A stretch of 64,000 nt of DNA from Timema cristinae (GCA_039000515.1 JBCFYV010000219.1:1-64000); one strand, 5' to 3'. Shown: positions 10,388 to 21,486, numbered from the stretch's first letter. A program made the numbers and translations. Notes: generated by a model from the letters alone, not told the origin.

Positions 10388-11517
10388 ATGAATTCCAATA
10401 TATCCGTCAAAGATATTAATTTCACTTGTGATGGAACCTCATTACATTCAAATGATTCTGATGAAGAAGATAGAGCATCAGAACTGAGAAAGGACTTAAT
10501 GGTGGAAAGTACCAGCATTGAACCCAATCTCCTTGCAAACACTAGTGATTCTGAAGAAGTAACTAGCATCCCCATTAATAAGAGGGGGCAGCCAAAGATG
10601 CGCGGTTTAAAGGGTGATACTAGGAAAGCAAGAAAGGAAAGAAAAATTGCACATAACATAGGGAAGGGCTACAAAACGAAGAAGGGTAGGAATGTGAAAC
10701 CACAGAAAATGCAGTCATTGGGTCAGTGTAGGGACAAATGTATTGACAGTATTTCTGAAGAGAACCATGAAAAAATATTCAAGGATTACTGGGTCATGGG
10801 TGACTTTAATAGAAGGCTCTCTCTTATATCCAGTTTAATAGAAATAAAAGATAAGAAAGCAACAATAATAAGAAACACAGCTAATAGATAAATCAACTGG
10901 TTTTGCCAGATATCTGTGGTGCACAACACTTAAGAAAAGGGACAGAGAAAAACATTTTGCAAAACCTACTTCATGAAGGTATATGAGAAAGCCGACAGTT
11001 TATTGAAAAAGCCATTCAAAAGAAACGATTCCATGGATTTGGAATAGTTCATCTGGATGATAGAGGATCTCATGAGCCAATAAATAAGAAATCAGAATAA
11101 GATATTAATGTTGCTAAACAGTTTCTCAAATCACTTCCCGCGTATGAGAGTCATTACTCTCAAAGGGACTGTGAAAAAAAAAGTTTCTACCTTCTTACTT
11201 GCTGGCTGAGTTATATCAAGAGTAATAAAAAAATGTTTCGGACACATGTGGTGGACAAAACAAAAACAGTTACATTGCTGTTATGTGCATGGTGGCATTA
11301 CAACATTCTCCAACTTTACAGACCATCTAGCACAAATTCTTGGTGTCTGGACACACACACGCACACACACACTCACACACACACACACTTACACACACAT
11401 AGTGTGTGATTCAGACCATAGTCTGATTGAGAGGAAAAATAAAAAGTAAAATGGCAACATTGAACATCGCCATGACTGGGCCCAGTTGATCCGGCAGACT
11501 GGTAAAAAGAAGCAGTT
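10388..11517 (+). pseudogene. Unnamed transposase-like gene, 5' part (interrupted by LINE A)
   Basis: An open frame of 167 codons starts with an acidic Ser-rich region, then RKARKERK (basic), then LGQCRDKC, a Cys pair motif, and EENHEKIFKDYWVMGDFNRR. I recall this order (basic stretch, GxCxxKC, FxxYWxxGxxxR) from a large family of uncharacterised multi-copy insect and cnidarian proteins thought to be transposon-derived; I know no settled name. Later pieces in changing frames include GSHEPIN and FLKSLPAYESHYS, also in family order. A (CA)n microsatellite at 11353-11400 seems to replace the central part, then HSLIERKNKK, DWAQLIR and KKQFIVK lead into the LINE insertion. Antisense to EME1. Confidence 0.6.
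11353..11400. repeat. (CA)n microsatellite
   Basis: An impure CA repeat within the transposase-like gene, at the point where its central coding region seems to be missing. It may mark the site of an internal deletion. Confidence 0.9.
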
Positions 11518-11528
11518 CATTGTGAAAT
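11518..11528. repeat. Target-site duplication of LINE A (left copy)
   Basis: CATTGTGAAAT here is repeated exactly at 17765-17775 at the other end of the LINE. This 11-bp direct repeat defines the insertion. Confidence 0.93.
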
Positions 11529-11900
11529 ATTATTATTATTATTATTGTTTAACGGCCCATCGACACATCTAGGTCATTAGGGCCTTGAAATATATTAAAA
11601 ACATAATAAGATCCCCATAGGGGAAAGAGATAAAACATTCACCATCTGAGACACTCCATAGGAGTGCTCAATTGGACTCTTGGTATAAATTAAGTGATAC
11701 ACCTGCTAAAAAAAACCACAAGTGTATCACTCCAATAAAAAGACAAAACAAACATATTAAAATATAACACGTTAAAAAGACAAAACATGTTAAAATGATA
11801 ATACGTTAAAAAGACAAAACAACATGTTAAATTGTAATAAAACCGTTAAAAAGATCTCAATATGAGATAATATCCAAAAGAGCCACTTTATAAAAGTGAC
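11529..11900 (-). other. LINE A 3' UTR and TAA-repeat tail
   Basis: The transcript end reads CATCGACACATCTAGG in complement and finishes in AATAATAAT repeats after GGGCCGTTAAACAAT. The same ~370-base region, or its last ~60 bases, recurs at 26.0, 40.03, 40.1 and 54.3 kb, so it marks the family. Confidence 0.8.
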
Positions 11901-14900
11901 TCAAATGGCATTAAAAAGATCCGCCTGGCGTATAAAACGGAGTAAACAAATAACTCCATCCGCACTATCGCGTAATAAAAAACGTAAGTCACCTTTAAAA
12001 TCAAGAGCCAGACGGATAGGGGCTAGTTTTCGACACTCCACCAAAATGTGATGCACACTAAGGGGAGTATCACAAAACTCACACACTGGAGGTGGATCCC
12101 CTCTTAGTAAAAAACTATGGGTCAATGAAGTATGCCCGACGCGGAGTCTCGTCACGATGACCTCCTCTCTTCTAGACTTTCGTATAGAAGAGGGCCATCG
12201 CGACACACCGTCCCTGATGGACCGCAGCTTGTTCTGAGCAGGGGTCGAGACCCACTGCTCGTGCCAGGTGCGTAAGACTCCACGCCGAACATAACCCTTT
12301 AGATCTAAAAACATGACACCCAAACTCGCCCCCGGAGGCATACGTGCTGCCTCCTTGGCTGCCTGGTCCGCCAGTTCATTTCCTGGAAGACCAGCGTGAC
12401 CAGGAATCCAGCAAAAGGCGAGCCGGGTGCTTAATGAATCAATTTTTAAAATTTGTTCGTGAATCATCTGCACGAGAGGATTCCACGAGTAGAGAGTGGA
12501 CAATGCCAACAGAGCACTCATGGAATCCGTGCAGATGAGGACAGAACGGTGACTACTTCGGTAAACAAAACACAAAGATTTAAAAATGGCATATAATTCA
12601 GCTGTAAAAACACTGGTTTCATTAGGTAAACCAAATTTAAAATTGGATCCTTCCACAACAAAAGCACATCCCACGGAGACTCCAGATTTAGAGCCATCAG
12701 TGTAGATGCGCTCAAATCCGTGAAAGCGAGTGGAGAGGAGCTCATTAAAAGTCCTCTCATATACAAAGTTTGGGGTGGTCGCTTTAGGGAACTTGGCAAG
12801 ATCAAAATGGCATTTCGGAGGGCGTATTTTCCAGGGAGAAACTCGACCTGGTGATGTGGGGATAGCCTTTGGCAGGACTATCCCACACGTGTCGAAAACA
12901 GATAGCATCCGGATCCCAACCGGCCTTGTACTACGCCATTTAGTTTCATACAAGACACGGTTAGGGGGATGAAATACAGGGCGGTAAGCAACATTATTTG
13001 GCATGCAATGCAGTTTCGACACGTAAGATGCCAGGAGGTAAGACCGCCGGTAAGAAAGAGGGGGCTCACCGGCGTCAGCACAGATGCTGACGACTGGACT
13101 GGTACGAAAAGCACCAGTAGCCAGTCGAATGCCAGCATGGTGGACGCTATCGAGCATCTTTAACGCCGAGGGTCTAGCGGAACCATATACAAAACTGCCG
13201 TAATCAAGTTTTGATCTCACCAAGGCTCTATAGAGACGCATCAAGGTTTCCCTATCAGCACCCCAAGAGCGACCACTCACAACTTTAAGTAAATTCAAAG
13301 CTTTAATACACCTCGCTTTCAGGTCTTTGATGTGGGGGATCCAAGTTAGTTTAAAATCGAATAAAAGTCCCAGGAACCTTACGGTCTCGGAGACAGGTAA
13401 AACAACGTTGTTCATTAAAATATTGGGGGCTGGCTGTATTCCACGTAATCTATGGAAGTGGACGACAGTCGTCTTGGCCGCAGAGAAACGAAAGCCATTA
13501 CGAGATGCCCACAACCATAGATTGTTTACAGCGAGTTGTATCTGTCGTTCAGCCCTGTGGAGACTTGATGAACTGCAATAAATTGCGTAGTCATCCACAA
13601 AAAGACATGAACGGACAGGTACGTGCACGTTGTCCACGATGCTATTTATCGCGATAGCGAATAACGTAGTGCTTAAAATACTACCCTGAGGCACCCCATT
13701 TTCTTGAATAAAATCATCGGATAAGGTGTTGTTTAACCTTACCCGGAAGTGTCTATCAGACATAAAATAAGATATAAAAATAGGGAGGTTCCCCCGGAAC
13801 CCCCAATTAAACATGGTTTTTAAAATGCCGTACCGCCAGGTGGTGTCGTAAGCCTTCTCCAAATCAAAAAAGACAGCCAAGAGGTGCTGTTTATGGAGGA
13901 AAGCGTCACGAGCTGCTGTCTCAAGGCGAACAAGGTGATCCACCGTGGATCGGTTACGGCGAAAGCCACATTGCATATTGGATAGTAGATTGCGGGATTC
14001 TAGATACCATATAAATCTTTTATTGATCATTTTCTCTAATATTTTGCATACACAACTAGTTAAGGCTATCGGTCTATAACTAGTTGGCTCTAATTTATCC
14101 TTGCCACTTTTATATATTGGGATAACGGTTGCTTGCCTCCACAGTGTTGGGAATTGACGAGATTCCCAAACACAATTGTAGAGGTCTAAGAGGAACGCCC
14201 GTCCAGCAGGGGACAGTTGGCGCAACATTTCGTAATGGATATCGTCAGGGCCAGAAGTTGTATTGCCCGCCTGGGACAGGGCATAGGTAAGTTCCTCTTT
14301 AGTAAAGGGGGAGTTATAACCCTCCCCCCGACTTTGGCCAAAATCAATAGTAAGGCGCTCGATGCTGCGCTTATGCACCACGAACTCGTTAGAGTAGCTC
14401 GCAGTGCTAGAAATAGCGGCGAACATCGAGCCCAATACATTGGCGACCTCCATAGGGGAGGAGACAAGTGAACCGTTAGACATGAGTGCGGGTATATTAT
14501 AAATGGTATTTTTGCTACTACGTACTTTACGAATGTGATCCCAAACCTTGGTTGTGGGAGTGGAAATAGTAAGGGTAGAAATAAACTGTCTCCAAGACTC
14601 TCTTCTGCTTTCTCGAATAATACGGCGAGCTCTAGCACGTAGAATCCGGAATGACTCCAGATTCTCCGAAGTAGGACGTCGATTAAAGATACGCAGGGCT
14701 CTTCGGCGGTTAGAAATAGCAAGCCGGCACTCCTCGTTCCACCAGGGAACAGGACGGTGGCGCGGGTTTGGCGAGGATTTAGGGATGGATGCCCTCGCCG
14801 CCGCTATGACCGTCGAAGTGAATTGCCCAGCCTTTACATCGACGTCGGGAGAATGGGGTTCGTCGAATATGGCGAGCTCGCGGAATTTATCCCAGTTAGC

Positions 14901-15591
14901 ACGTTTAAGAACCCATTGGGGTAACCGTGCTGTACTGGGAGGATCTTGGATTTTTGAAAGCAGAATGGGAAAGTGATCGCTGCCACATAGGTCCGAGTGA
15001 ACCTCCCAAAGGTAGTGAGCAGCAATCCCGGGGCTACATAGGGCTAGGTCGATGGCAGAGGATACACCATTAAAGGTGGAGAAGTGTGTCTGGGTCCCGG
15101 TGTTCATTAACACCAGGTTTCCCGAGACAAGAATATCCTCTACCATCCTCCCGCGGGCGTCTGTATAATTAGACCCCCACACCAGGTTATGCGCGTTAAA
15201 GTCCCCAAGATGATATAGGGGGCGGGAAGTTGTATAAAGAGGGCCTCTAGTGTCCTCTTGGAAACACGTTCACCTGGCGGGAGGTAGATGCAGCATACGG
15301 TTACCTCCATAGGAAGGGAGACTCTGACAGCAATCACTTGGAGATCAGAAACAATATTAATTTCTTATGATATATAGTACTTCGTGCGAATATAGCCACA
15401 CCTCCGCTAGCCCGATCAAAGAAAGGCTTGTCGGTACGATACACATCGTACCCACGAAGCATCGGGTTGTCAGTTGGGCGGAAGTGGGTCTCCTGCAAGC
15501 ACAAGATGGAAGGATGCAGGGAAGAAATTATTAGTTTGATTTCCTCTACACGAGCATAGAAACCCCTACAATTCCATTGTAGTAGCGACAT
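11901..15591 (-). pseudogene. LINE A ORF2: endonuclease / reverse transcriptase / RNase H, two frameshifts
   Basis: Starts MSLLQWNCRG at 15591. The APE-type endonuclease shows QWNCRG, LQETH and GSDHFP. The reverse transcriptase has YRPIALTS, FFDLEKAYDTTW, GVPQGS and the catalytic FVDDYAIYC. An RNase H domain follows with the four acidic positions visible in YTDGSKSG, AELYAI, CTDSMSAL and GHAGLPGNELADQAA. Near the end is a zinc motif CEFCDTPLSVHHILVEC. Compared with copy B, two single-base deletions (near 15370 and in a C-run near 15200) break the endonuclease region; from 15182 the frame is open for 1093 codons. Full length would be roughly 1230 residues. The enzyme would nick DNA and reverse-transcribe its own RNA at the target. 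Confidence 0.92.
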
Positions 15592-15609
15592 AAGTTATTA
15601 GTATGAAAT

Positions 15610-17250
15610 TTAATTATCCTCGCAATCCATTTCACTATCCTTTAAGAATAAAAATTTGTTGAGGCCCTTTTTAGGCCCTCTTGCCTTTCCCAGTCTCTCC
15701 TGTACCTCTCGCTTCAGGAGAGGCTTCGGCTTATTTTGGAGAGACTGGGTAGTCGGATCCTTGTTCGAAGGCTTTAAGGCCTTCGACGCTTTTTTAATAA
15801 AAAAATTTTCGGCGGTCTCTCGCTGGTCCTTCTTCAAGGCACCAGTGGGACTCGCCTTAGCGGCCTCACCTGTTCCGCAACTCGTCCCCACCTCCGGAGG
15901 CCCAGAGGTGGGTGTGAGAGGCTCAACAACGGCCGCCCTTGATTTAATGCCTCGAGGCGGGCCCGGGGGGGTTTCCCGAGGCGGGCTCGGGGGTGTTCCC
16001 AGAGGAGGTCTCCTCGGTGGTATAGGTGGGGGAGACGATCGTCGTGGCGGTTTGGCCTCCTTTAAAAATTTAGGCGCCACAGAAGTTGGCGCGGAATCAA
16101 CATAAATGTCTCGAGAAGAGACCAATGGCACTGGTCGCGTTGGCTCCTTAGCAATATTAACTGCGCAATGGCAGTTGGGACAGTTTATATTTTGACTGAC
16201 AATCCGGCTATATGAAGTTTGAAATACCGGAGCTTGACTTGATACGTATTCCTTGCGTGCCTGGGCATATGAGATCTTCTTTTCAGATTGTATCTCCAGG
16301 ACTTTCTTCTCTACCTTCCATTTTGGACAGGCCCGAGACCAGGCGGAATGCGGACCCTTGCAGTTGACGCAGTATTTAGGAGACTCGCATGGTGTTTCGT
16401 GAGCCTCCTGTCCACAATCCGCACAGGTTGGCTTACCACGGCATCGCAGCTTCGTATGCCCAAATTCCTGGAACTGAAAACAGCGCCGAGGGTTAGGAAC
16501 ATACGGCCGGACCCTGAGCACGTGGAAGCCTGCTCGGACCTCCTTCGGAAGGGTAGGAGTCGCAAATGTGAGGATATACGTATCCGTCTTCTTTTCTTGT
16601 CCGTTCTTTTTGGTAATGATACGGTAGACCTCGGTGACATGCTGAGGGGAAAGCTCCTCACAGATATCCTCAATGCCTACGCAGTCGAGGTCATAACAAG
16701 TGACCACTCCCTTGCAAACATTGAGGAACCTGTGAGGTTCCACCTTCACCGGTATATGAGTCGTATTGCTCAACGGTATTTCGGAGATGGCCATTATATT
16801 AGAAGACTGTGTGTCAGTCGTGGTCTGAATCATGATGGTGCCATCACGCAATTTCCTTATTGAGACTTCCGATTTCGCTGCTCCATTTATCACTCTTTCG
16901 AGGATAAATGGGCTGACACGTTTCAGATCTTCACTTTCATCCCCTCGAGACATCACCAGGAAGCGGGGCTGGGGCCTCACCACTTCCTGGCTTTTCATCA
17001 AAACAGGGCTGGACGGCCTTACCCGTTTCCGCCTCTTATCATTAATACGGCCCTGTGAGGGGCCGGGCAGTAAGATGCCAGCAGAACTTGGCAGTACGGT
17101 GCCAGCGGACAGTAAGGTGTCAGCTGTGACAAGAGACTCAATCATGAGTGGGAGGACAACCTGCAAAAGTACTCGGATCGTAGACCCAGGTTGATCCCAG
17201 TTGGTTCTACCACATAGGGCCCTGCTAACTCTTCCGACGAGAGGCTCCAT
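15610..17250 (-). CDS. LINE A ORF1: gag-like zinc-knuckle protein, intact
   Basis: 546 codons, uninterrupted, starting MEPLVGRVSR. The middle (about residues 230-300) carries a set of zinc knuckles: CADCGQEAHETPC and CVNCKGPHSAWSRAC are complete, while the first reads CFQFQEFGHTKLRC, where the second Cys is Phe; copy B has CFQCQ. After them comes CPKWKVEKKVLEIQ, typical for I-clade ORF1, then a long Pro/Arg-rich stretch with PPIPPRRPP. Such proteins bind the element's RNA to form the retrotransposition particle. ORF2 starts 18 bases downstream. Length is normal for the family. The Cys to Phe change may weaken RNA binding. Confidence 0.88.
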   Translation of the reverse strand: MEPLVGRVSRALCGRTNWDQPGSTIRVLLQVVLPLMIESLVTADTLLSAGTVLPSSAGILLPGPSQGRINDKRRKRVRPSSPVLMKSQEVVRPQPRFLVMSRGDESEDLKRVSPFILERVINGAAKSEVSIRKLRDGTIMIQTTTDTQSSNIMAISEIPLSNTTHIPVKVEPHRFLNVCKGVVTCYDLDCVGIEDICEELSPQHVTEVYRIITKKNGQEKKTDTYILTFATPTLPKEVRAGFHVLRVRPYVPNPRRCFQFQEFGHTKLRCRGKPTCADCGQEAHETPCESPKYCVNCKGPHSAWSRACPKWKVEKKVLEIQSEKKISYAQARKEYVSSQAPVFQTSYSRIVSQNINCPNCHCAVNIAKEPTRPVPLVSSRDIYVDSAPTSVAPKFLKEAKPPRRSSPPPIPPRRPPLGTPPSPPRETPPGPPRGIKSRAAVVEPLTPTSGPPEVGTSCGTGEAAKASPTGALKKDQRETAENFFIKKASKALKPSNKDPTTQSLQNKPKPLLKREVQERLGKARGPKKGLNKFLFLKDSEMDCEDN

Positions 17251-17764
17251 ACGACGCTAGACATGACAACCTTCATATGGAGCATCGCCGGAAGAGAGGT
17301 CACCGCAGCATGTGTATGCAGGAAAGTGCTAATTTTACGTCCGGGACCCTCATGAACGCAACCGGTCTTTTCTCAAGGTAGGGTACCCGGTTGTCATCCC
17401 TAAGGCCCTTCTACCAAGATATTACAACCAGCGCACTTTCATTCGGGAGCTCAAGGCAATGGTATCCAATAATAAACAGAGAAGAGCCGGGTTAGTTGCC
17501 AAGGTCGTCAACGGAAAGGCCAAAGGCCTCTGTGCAGGATGAACGGTGGGGGAAAGGAAGAAAAAGGTAAGGATAGATAAAGCGAAGGGGGAAGAGTGAA
17601 AAAAAGGGGGAAAGTGAAGGAAGAAGAAAATGATGTGAAAGGAAAGATATAGGATAGGTTTGTCCCACACGAGGTACGTCCTGCACAGAAACCTCCATTT
17701 TTGTCGCTTCTTACGACAAGCAGGGGTTACTGCGGGACTATTCTAAACCCCGTCCCGCAGGGGG
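17251..17764 (-). promoter_or_regulatory. LINE A 5' UTR with terminal hairpin
   Basis: GC-richer than the surroundings. Close to the 5' end, 17730-17760 forms a perfect 9-bp inverted repeat CTGCGGGAC/GTCCCGCAG, followed by CCCCTGCTTGTCGTAAG. The same hairpin is present in copies B (32237-32267) and E (55870-55900, one mismatch). LINEs of this type need an internal promoter here; the sequence itself shows only the conserved structure. Confidence 0.65.
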
Positions 17765-17775
17765 CATTGTGAAAT
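17765..17775. repeat. Target-site duplication of LINE A (right copy)
   Basis: CATTGTGAAAT, identical to 11518-11528. Confidence 0.93.
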
Positions 17776-18110
17776 AAATGGTTCGAGAAGACATTAGATT
17801 TTGCTGCTTTAATGAAAGGTCCACTCCAGCTGCGCAAAGTAGATGCAGATGGCAATGCTCCAAATTGGAGGCAGATCAAGTGGCTACATTTTGAAAAGAA
17901 TCAGCCTGGACTGCTTTATTACAAGACAGCATTAGATGAAAGTGAATTCAAAACAGTGAGTTTTAGGAGAAGGGGAAGAATCAATATACATATAGATCCA
18001 CAGCTCAAGTATAATGGACCTAATGCAATTACAATTTAAAAAAAATATCTAATGGATCCTCTACAGCTTGTTTCTCCTTTATTCCACCAGTTCTAAAGAG
18101 ACCTGGAGAC
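17776..18110 (+). pseudogene. Unnamed transposase-like gene, 3' part
   Basis: Continues the gene that LINE A split. Reads DFAALMKGPLQLRKVDADG, then NWRQIKWLHFEKNQPGLLYY and TALDESEFKTV, and ends at a stop at 18039. The pattern NWxxIKWxxFxK...LxYK...LxExxF is what I recall from the C-terminal half of the same uncharacterised family. Removing LINE A and one copy of the 11-bp repeat restores a continuous frame across the junction. Decayed codons may continue to about 18110. Confidence 0.6.
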
Positions 18111-18656
18111 ATCAAAATCATCCAGAAACAATGGCAGAAAGAAGAGAGGATGGTGATGATTATTTGTGTGTTGAGCAGTGCTGACTTGCTACAAAGAAAA
18201 TTAATAATGGTTGAAACATCTTGGGGAAGATTCCTGTTGTGTATGACAATAAAATTTTAATTTCAAATTTTAACTCTGTATAAACAGTATGAAGATGGGT
18301 GGCAGGATGGTGTGAAAAATGTGTTATGTCAACAATGACTATGCTATTTTTTTACAAATTATATTACAGAAGCCTATATTATGAAGTGACAATTATGTAC
18401 AATACCATCTTTTATTCAGAAGTGTATAGTCATGTATATCACCAGTTGTAAATATTAATTTTTCAATCCATGGAATTTGCATATTTTTCAAGTTTAAAAT
18501 TGGTTTTTCTTCAAATTATAGTTTTGTAACTTAACACCTTTTATACACCCAACCCAGATTTATGTTTTTTTTTCCAAAGAGGAAAAATTTTGTCCTAACC
18601 GATACATATATTTTACATGTAAAAAATAACCTATTTTACTTTAATTGAGGGTGCAA
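18111..18656. other. AT-rich intron sequence
   Basis: No recognised gene or repeat between the transposase-like gene and the mariner remnant. Confidence 0.4.
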
Positions 18657-19496
18657 ATATAGTACGAGGAATTTTCAGAAAGTAAGTACTGTTTGGCTAT
18701 TAAAAATATAGATAATTTATTTTTAAACAATTTTATTGCTACAAGGCCATTGCCTGAACTGCTTTTCCATATATTTTCCACCAATATTAAGGCATTTGCC
18801 ATAATGCAGCACCAATTTCTTAGTACCCTTTTCATAAAATAAAGTCACCTGTAAAAACAGACAATGTTGCAAATCTAACCACCATCTTTATCGAATGAGA
18901 AGTCAGAGCACTACTAAGTCACTTGTTTTTGTGCATCTCATAATTTTTGCCAGCCAGCGTGAGCATAACTTCAAATATTTTAAATGATATGTCACAATTT
19001 TATATAAAATAGTTCCTGAAATTTGTGGAAATTTGCAAGAAAGTGACAAAATTGTAAACCATATGTTCTCAAGAATTTTTTCATTGATTTTCTGCACCAA
19101 ATCATCAATAATGGCATATGACTGCCTCCTTCGTGCCTCAGCATACACATTTTCACGTCTTTCGTTAAATTGTCCCAACCAATTTCTTCACCATTCCATC
19201 ACCCATTACATTTTCACCATAAACTTCACTAATCTGCCGATGAATTTTGGCTGGTTTCACATTTTTTGCTTTTAAAAACAAATAAACTATTTTACAGTTG
19301 GCGGGTCCTTAAACTGTCTTAAACATTTTAAATATTCAAAGCAAAATGTAGACAAACATTGTTTTTCCTGTAATGCATCTGAGATAAGCTAATGCATGCG
19401 GGAGCTCTCAGTGTGCATGCATGCAGCAACAACTGAAGCGCCCTTGCGGCCATATTTGGAAATGGTATTTACTTTCTGAACATGCCTCATATATTT
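18657..19496 (-). mobile_element. Internally deleted mariner element
   Basis: The ends are imperfect inverted repeats: TACGAGGAATTTTCAGAAAG at 18662 and its inverted relative CTTTCTGAACATGCCTCAT near 19490. On the minus strand, the ORF at 19178-18903 shows the mariner helix-turn-helix region: IHRQISEVYGE upstream in another frame, then DDLVQKINEKI, FTILSLSCKFPQIS and LYKIVTYHLKYLKLC. After RWLAKIM the sequence jumps to a C-terminal-like FYEKGTKKLVLHYGKCLNIG, so the catalytic core (three Asp) has been deleted. At about 840 bp it is short for a ~1.3-kb mariner. Inactive and non-autonomous. Confidence 0.82.
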
Positions 19497-19769
19497 CATA
19501 AATTTATATAAAGCTACTTTTTCAATATTATGAACATACACGAAGATAAATATAACTTAATAGTTAATGGTTTTGAAATCTTTTAAAGGCGAATGAATTA
19601 ATCAATTTAATTAAAAGTGGCAGACCAAAGTATTTTAAATAACAAAAATATTAACAATCTGTTTTCATACAGTTACTAAGTTGTATGTGGACATTGGGCA
19701 TTTTTTGTAAGGGGTTTGTATCCAATTTGAGCACTTCAAGTGATAAAAAGTGGGGTTTGGTTGTGTCAT

Positions 19770-20395
19770 GGACACGGCCGTGTGTTGTTCGTGAATACGT
19801 TTATGTAAAGGGTTATATATTTTTTAAATAAATATTTTTATCAATTGTATATAAAACATTATATTCACTGTCACTACTTTAAACTAATAAGGTGTTAGAA
19901 TAAAAATATATTATCAAAAATCTATCGATTGTATATAAAACATTAGTTTAAAGTAGTGACGCTTTTCGACGCGTATAGGCCGACAATATATATTTTTGAT
20001 GATATATTTTTATTCTAACAACTTATTATATTCACTGTCACTACTTTAAACTAATGTTTTATATACAATCGATAGATTTTGACGACAGCTGACGATTAAA
20101 ACTTAAACAAACATCGTAGCTTCTCCGAGTCAAAAGTTATACTAATTGCAAATCTCGATAAGCAGCAAAATAACCTCAAAATGGTGGCGCTTCCCCCTCC
20201 ATCACTGTTCTCGCATAAAGTAATGCTTTCTTTGACCCTTTAGCTATCCAGTGGTATAATTTAATTTTGGATGTAGAGGATAGATTCGAAACTACAACAC
20301 CAAACTGTATGCCTCGATTTTGTTATCATTAGGTTTTTTGGATTGCCCCAGTATGGTAGCAAATTTAAAGACGTATTCACGTCAAAAGGTAGGGG
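19770..20395. mobile_element. Foldback-like element with nested inverted repeats
   Basis: Outer ends share GTGAATACGT(T/C)T in inverted orientation (19786 and about 20366). Inside, TTGTATATAAAACATTA, CACTACTTTAAACTAAT and TTAGAATAAAAATATAT recur several times in both orientations between 19840 and 20085. A central CG-rich CTTTTCGACGCGTATAGGCC is unlike its surroundings. No coding capacity. Class uncertain. Confidence 0.5.
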
Positions 20396-21280
20396 TGGCC
20401 ATTACTTTTATACACTTTATTTACCATGAAAGGAAGCCATTCTTACATATACTATTTACACTATGATCCTATATTTGTGAAGAGAATGAAGAAAACCAGC
20501 ATTACAACGATGGTTGACCTCATGGCTATGCTTATTAAAATTTGGCATTGTGATAATTATATCAATAATGCTTGTGTAAAGAAGCATTAAATCTCGATAA
20601 GGAGTAAGGGTATGCTTACTAAATATGAAATGTGACTCTTTTTTTTTTACAAAATTCCTGATTATTCAAAAAATGTGCCCTAAAACTATAAAAACGGCAC
20701 AAAAAGTCTCCGGGTAAGTTGTAATAACCTAAAATAGTGCTACATCACCAAAACATAACCTAATCTAACTTTTAAAGTAATCTGCTACTCAGCCGACGTC
20801 TCTATGCAGTGTAAACAACATGACTTATTTCTGAACAAATTTTCCTAAATGCTGTAAAATCAATCAAAATCTAAAAAGATATTCTCCAAACCATTCTCAT
20901 GGGATGAAAAATGCATTATGTCAATGTAATTCACACCTCTGTACAAAACAACAAATAAAATCTTAAATTTAAAACTAATAGCTAGAAGGAAAATATTATA
21001 ATAGCAGTATATAATAAATTGGAGGATATAATTCATACACAAATAATTGCAAAAAATAGCCTCTGTTGGAGTTTTTATTAATGATAATAGTAACTCATAC
21101 TCATCATCAAATGTTTCCAGCCTGTGGCCGGGTCAGTTTAGTAAAATGCCTTCATCTTCCTCTATCCTTCCACCACGCTACAGCCTTTTATTGCTTCCAA
21201 TCTTCTACTCTCACTTGAACATATTTATTAATTGGGGTTAAAAAGTGGAGCAACACAAATGTGTGTCGGATGAAGATAGT
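20396..21280. other. AT-rich intron sequence
   Basis: No convincing gene or repeat. It runs up to the EME1 exon. Confidence 0.4.
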
Positions 21281-21287
21281 ATGTTAC

Positions 21288-21486
21288 CTGAATTAGGGCC
21301 TGTGGACATTGATACTTGGATGATATGGCTTCTGCAGTTTCCAGTGTTGCCAGGTTGAACTGACACAACTGCTGTCTCCATAGTCGTTGCAATCCATGGC
21401 CATTCTTGTCCACACGGACACAGTCTTTGGAGTCTGCTAAGGCAAACCAGTCTAGTTTGGTTTGATCCTTTTGCTGACGCTCCAGT
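21288..21486 (-). CDS. EME1: EME1 exon (C-terminal nuclease-like to helix-hairpin-helix)
   Basis: 199-nt exon. The first base completes a Lys codon begun in the exon at 53803-53558, then LERQQKDQTKLDWFALADSK, then RVDKNGHGLQRLWRQQLCQF and ATLETAEAISSKYQCPQALI. This matches the EME1 segment in which the PFK-LREQ block is followed by the VD-xGxGLxxLWRxQL block and the first helix-hairpin-helix. Acceptor TTATAG, donor GTAACA, phases 2 and 0. The upstream intron is 32 kb and the downstream one 13.6 kb, both filled with transposons. The frame extends beyond both splice sites, but those extensions have no family similarity. Confidence 0.9.

Larger units (their letters stand above)
11529..17764 (-). 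mobile_element. LINE A: full-length I-clade non-LTR retrotransposon
   Basis: About 6.2 kb, read on the minus strand: 5' UTR with a GC-rich hairpin, ORF1 (gag-like), ORF2 (endonuclease, reverse transcriptase, RNase H), a 3' UTR and a (TAA)n-type tail. An RNase H domain after the RT, CCHC knuckles in ORF1 and the TAA-repeat tail together fit the I clade (I/Nimb-like). Exact 11-bp duplications flank it. It interrupts the transposase-like gene between codons for KKQFIVK and the downstream C-terminal part. It is in sense with EME1. Damage is slight (two 1-nt deletions in ORF2), so the insertion is fairly young. Confidence 0.92.

Noticed and set aside
12344..17194. Many ORFs on the plus strand and in other frames over LINE A (and the same over B and D)
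   Set aside because: They are antisense or frame shadows of the LINE ORFs; they recur in every copy but have no independent motifs.
18903..19178. Host SETMAR-like gene
   Set aside because: It shows only mariner transposase similarity, with terminal repeats and an internal deletion; no SET domain.
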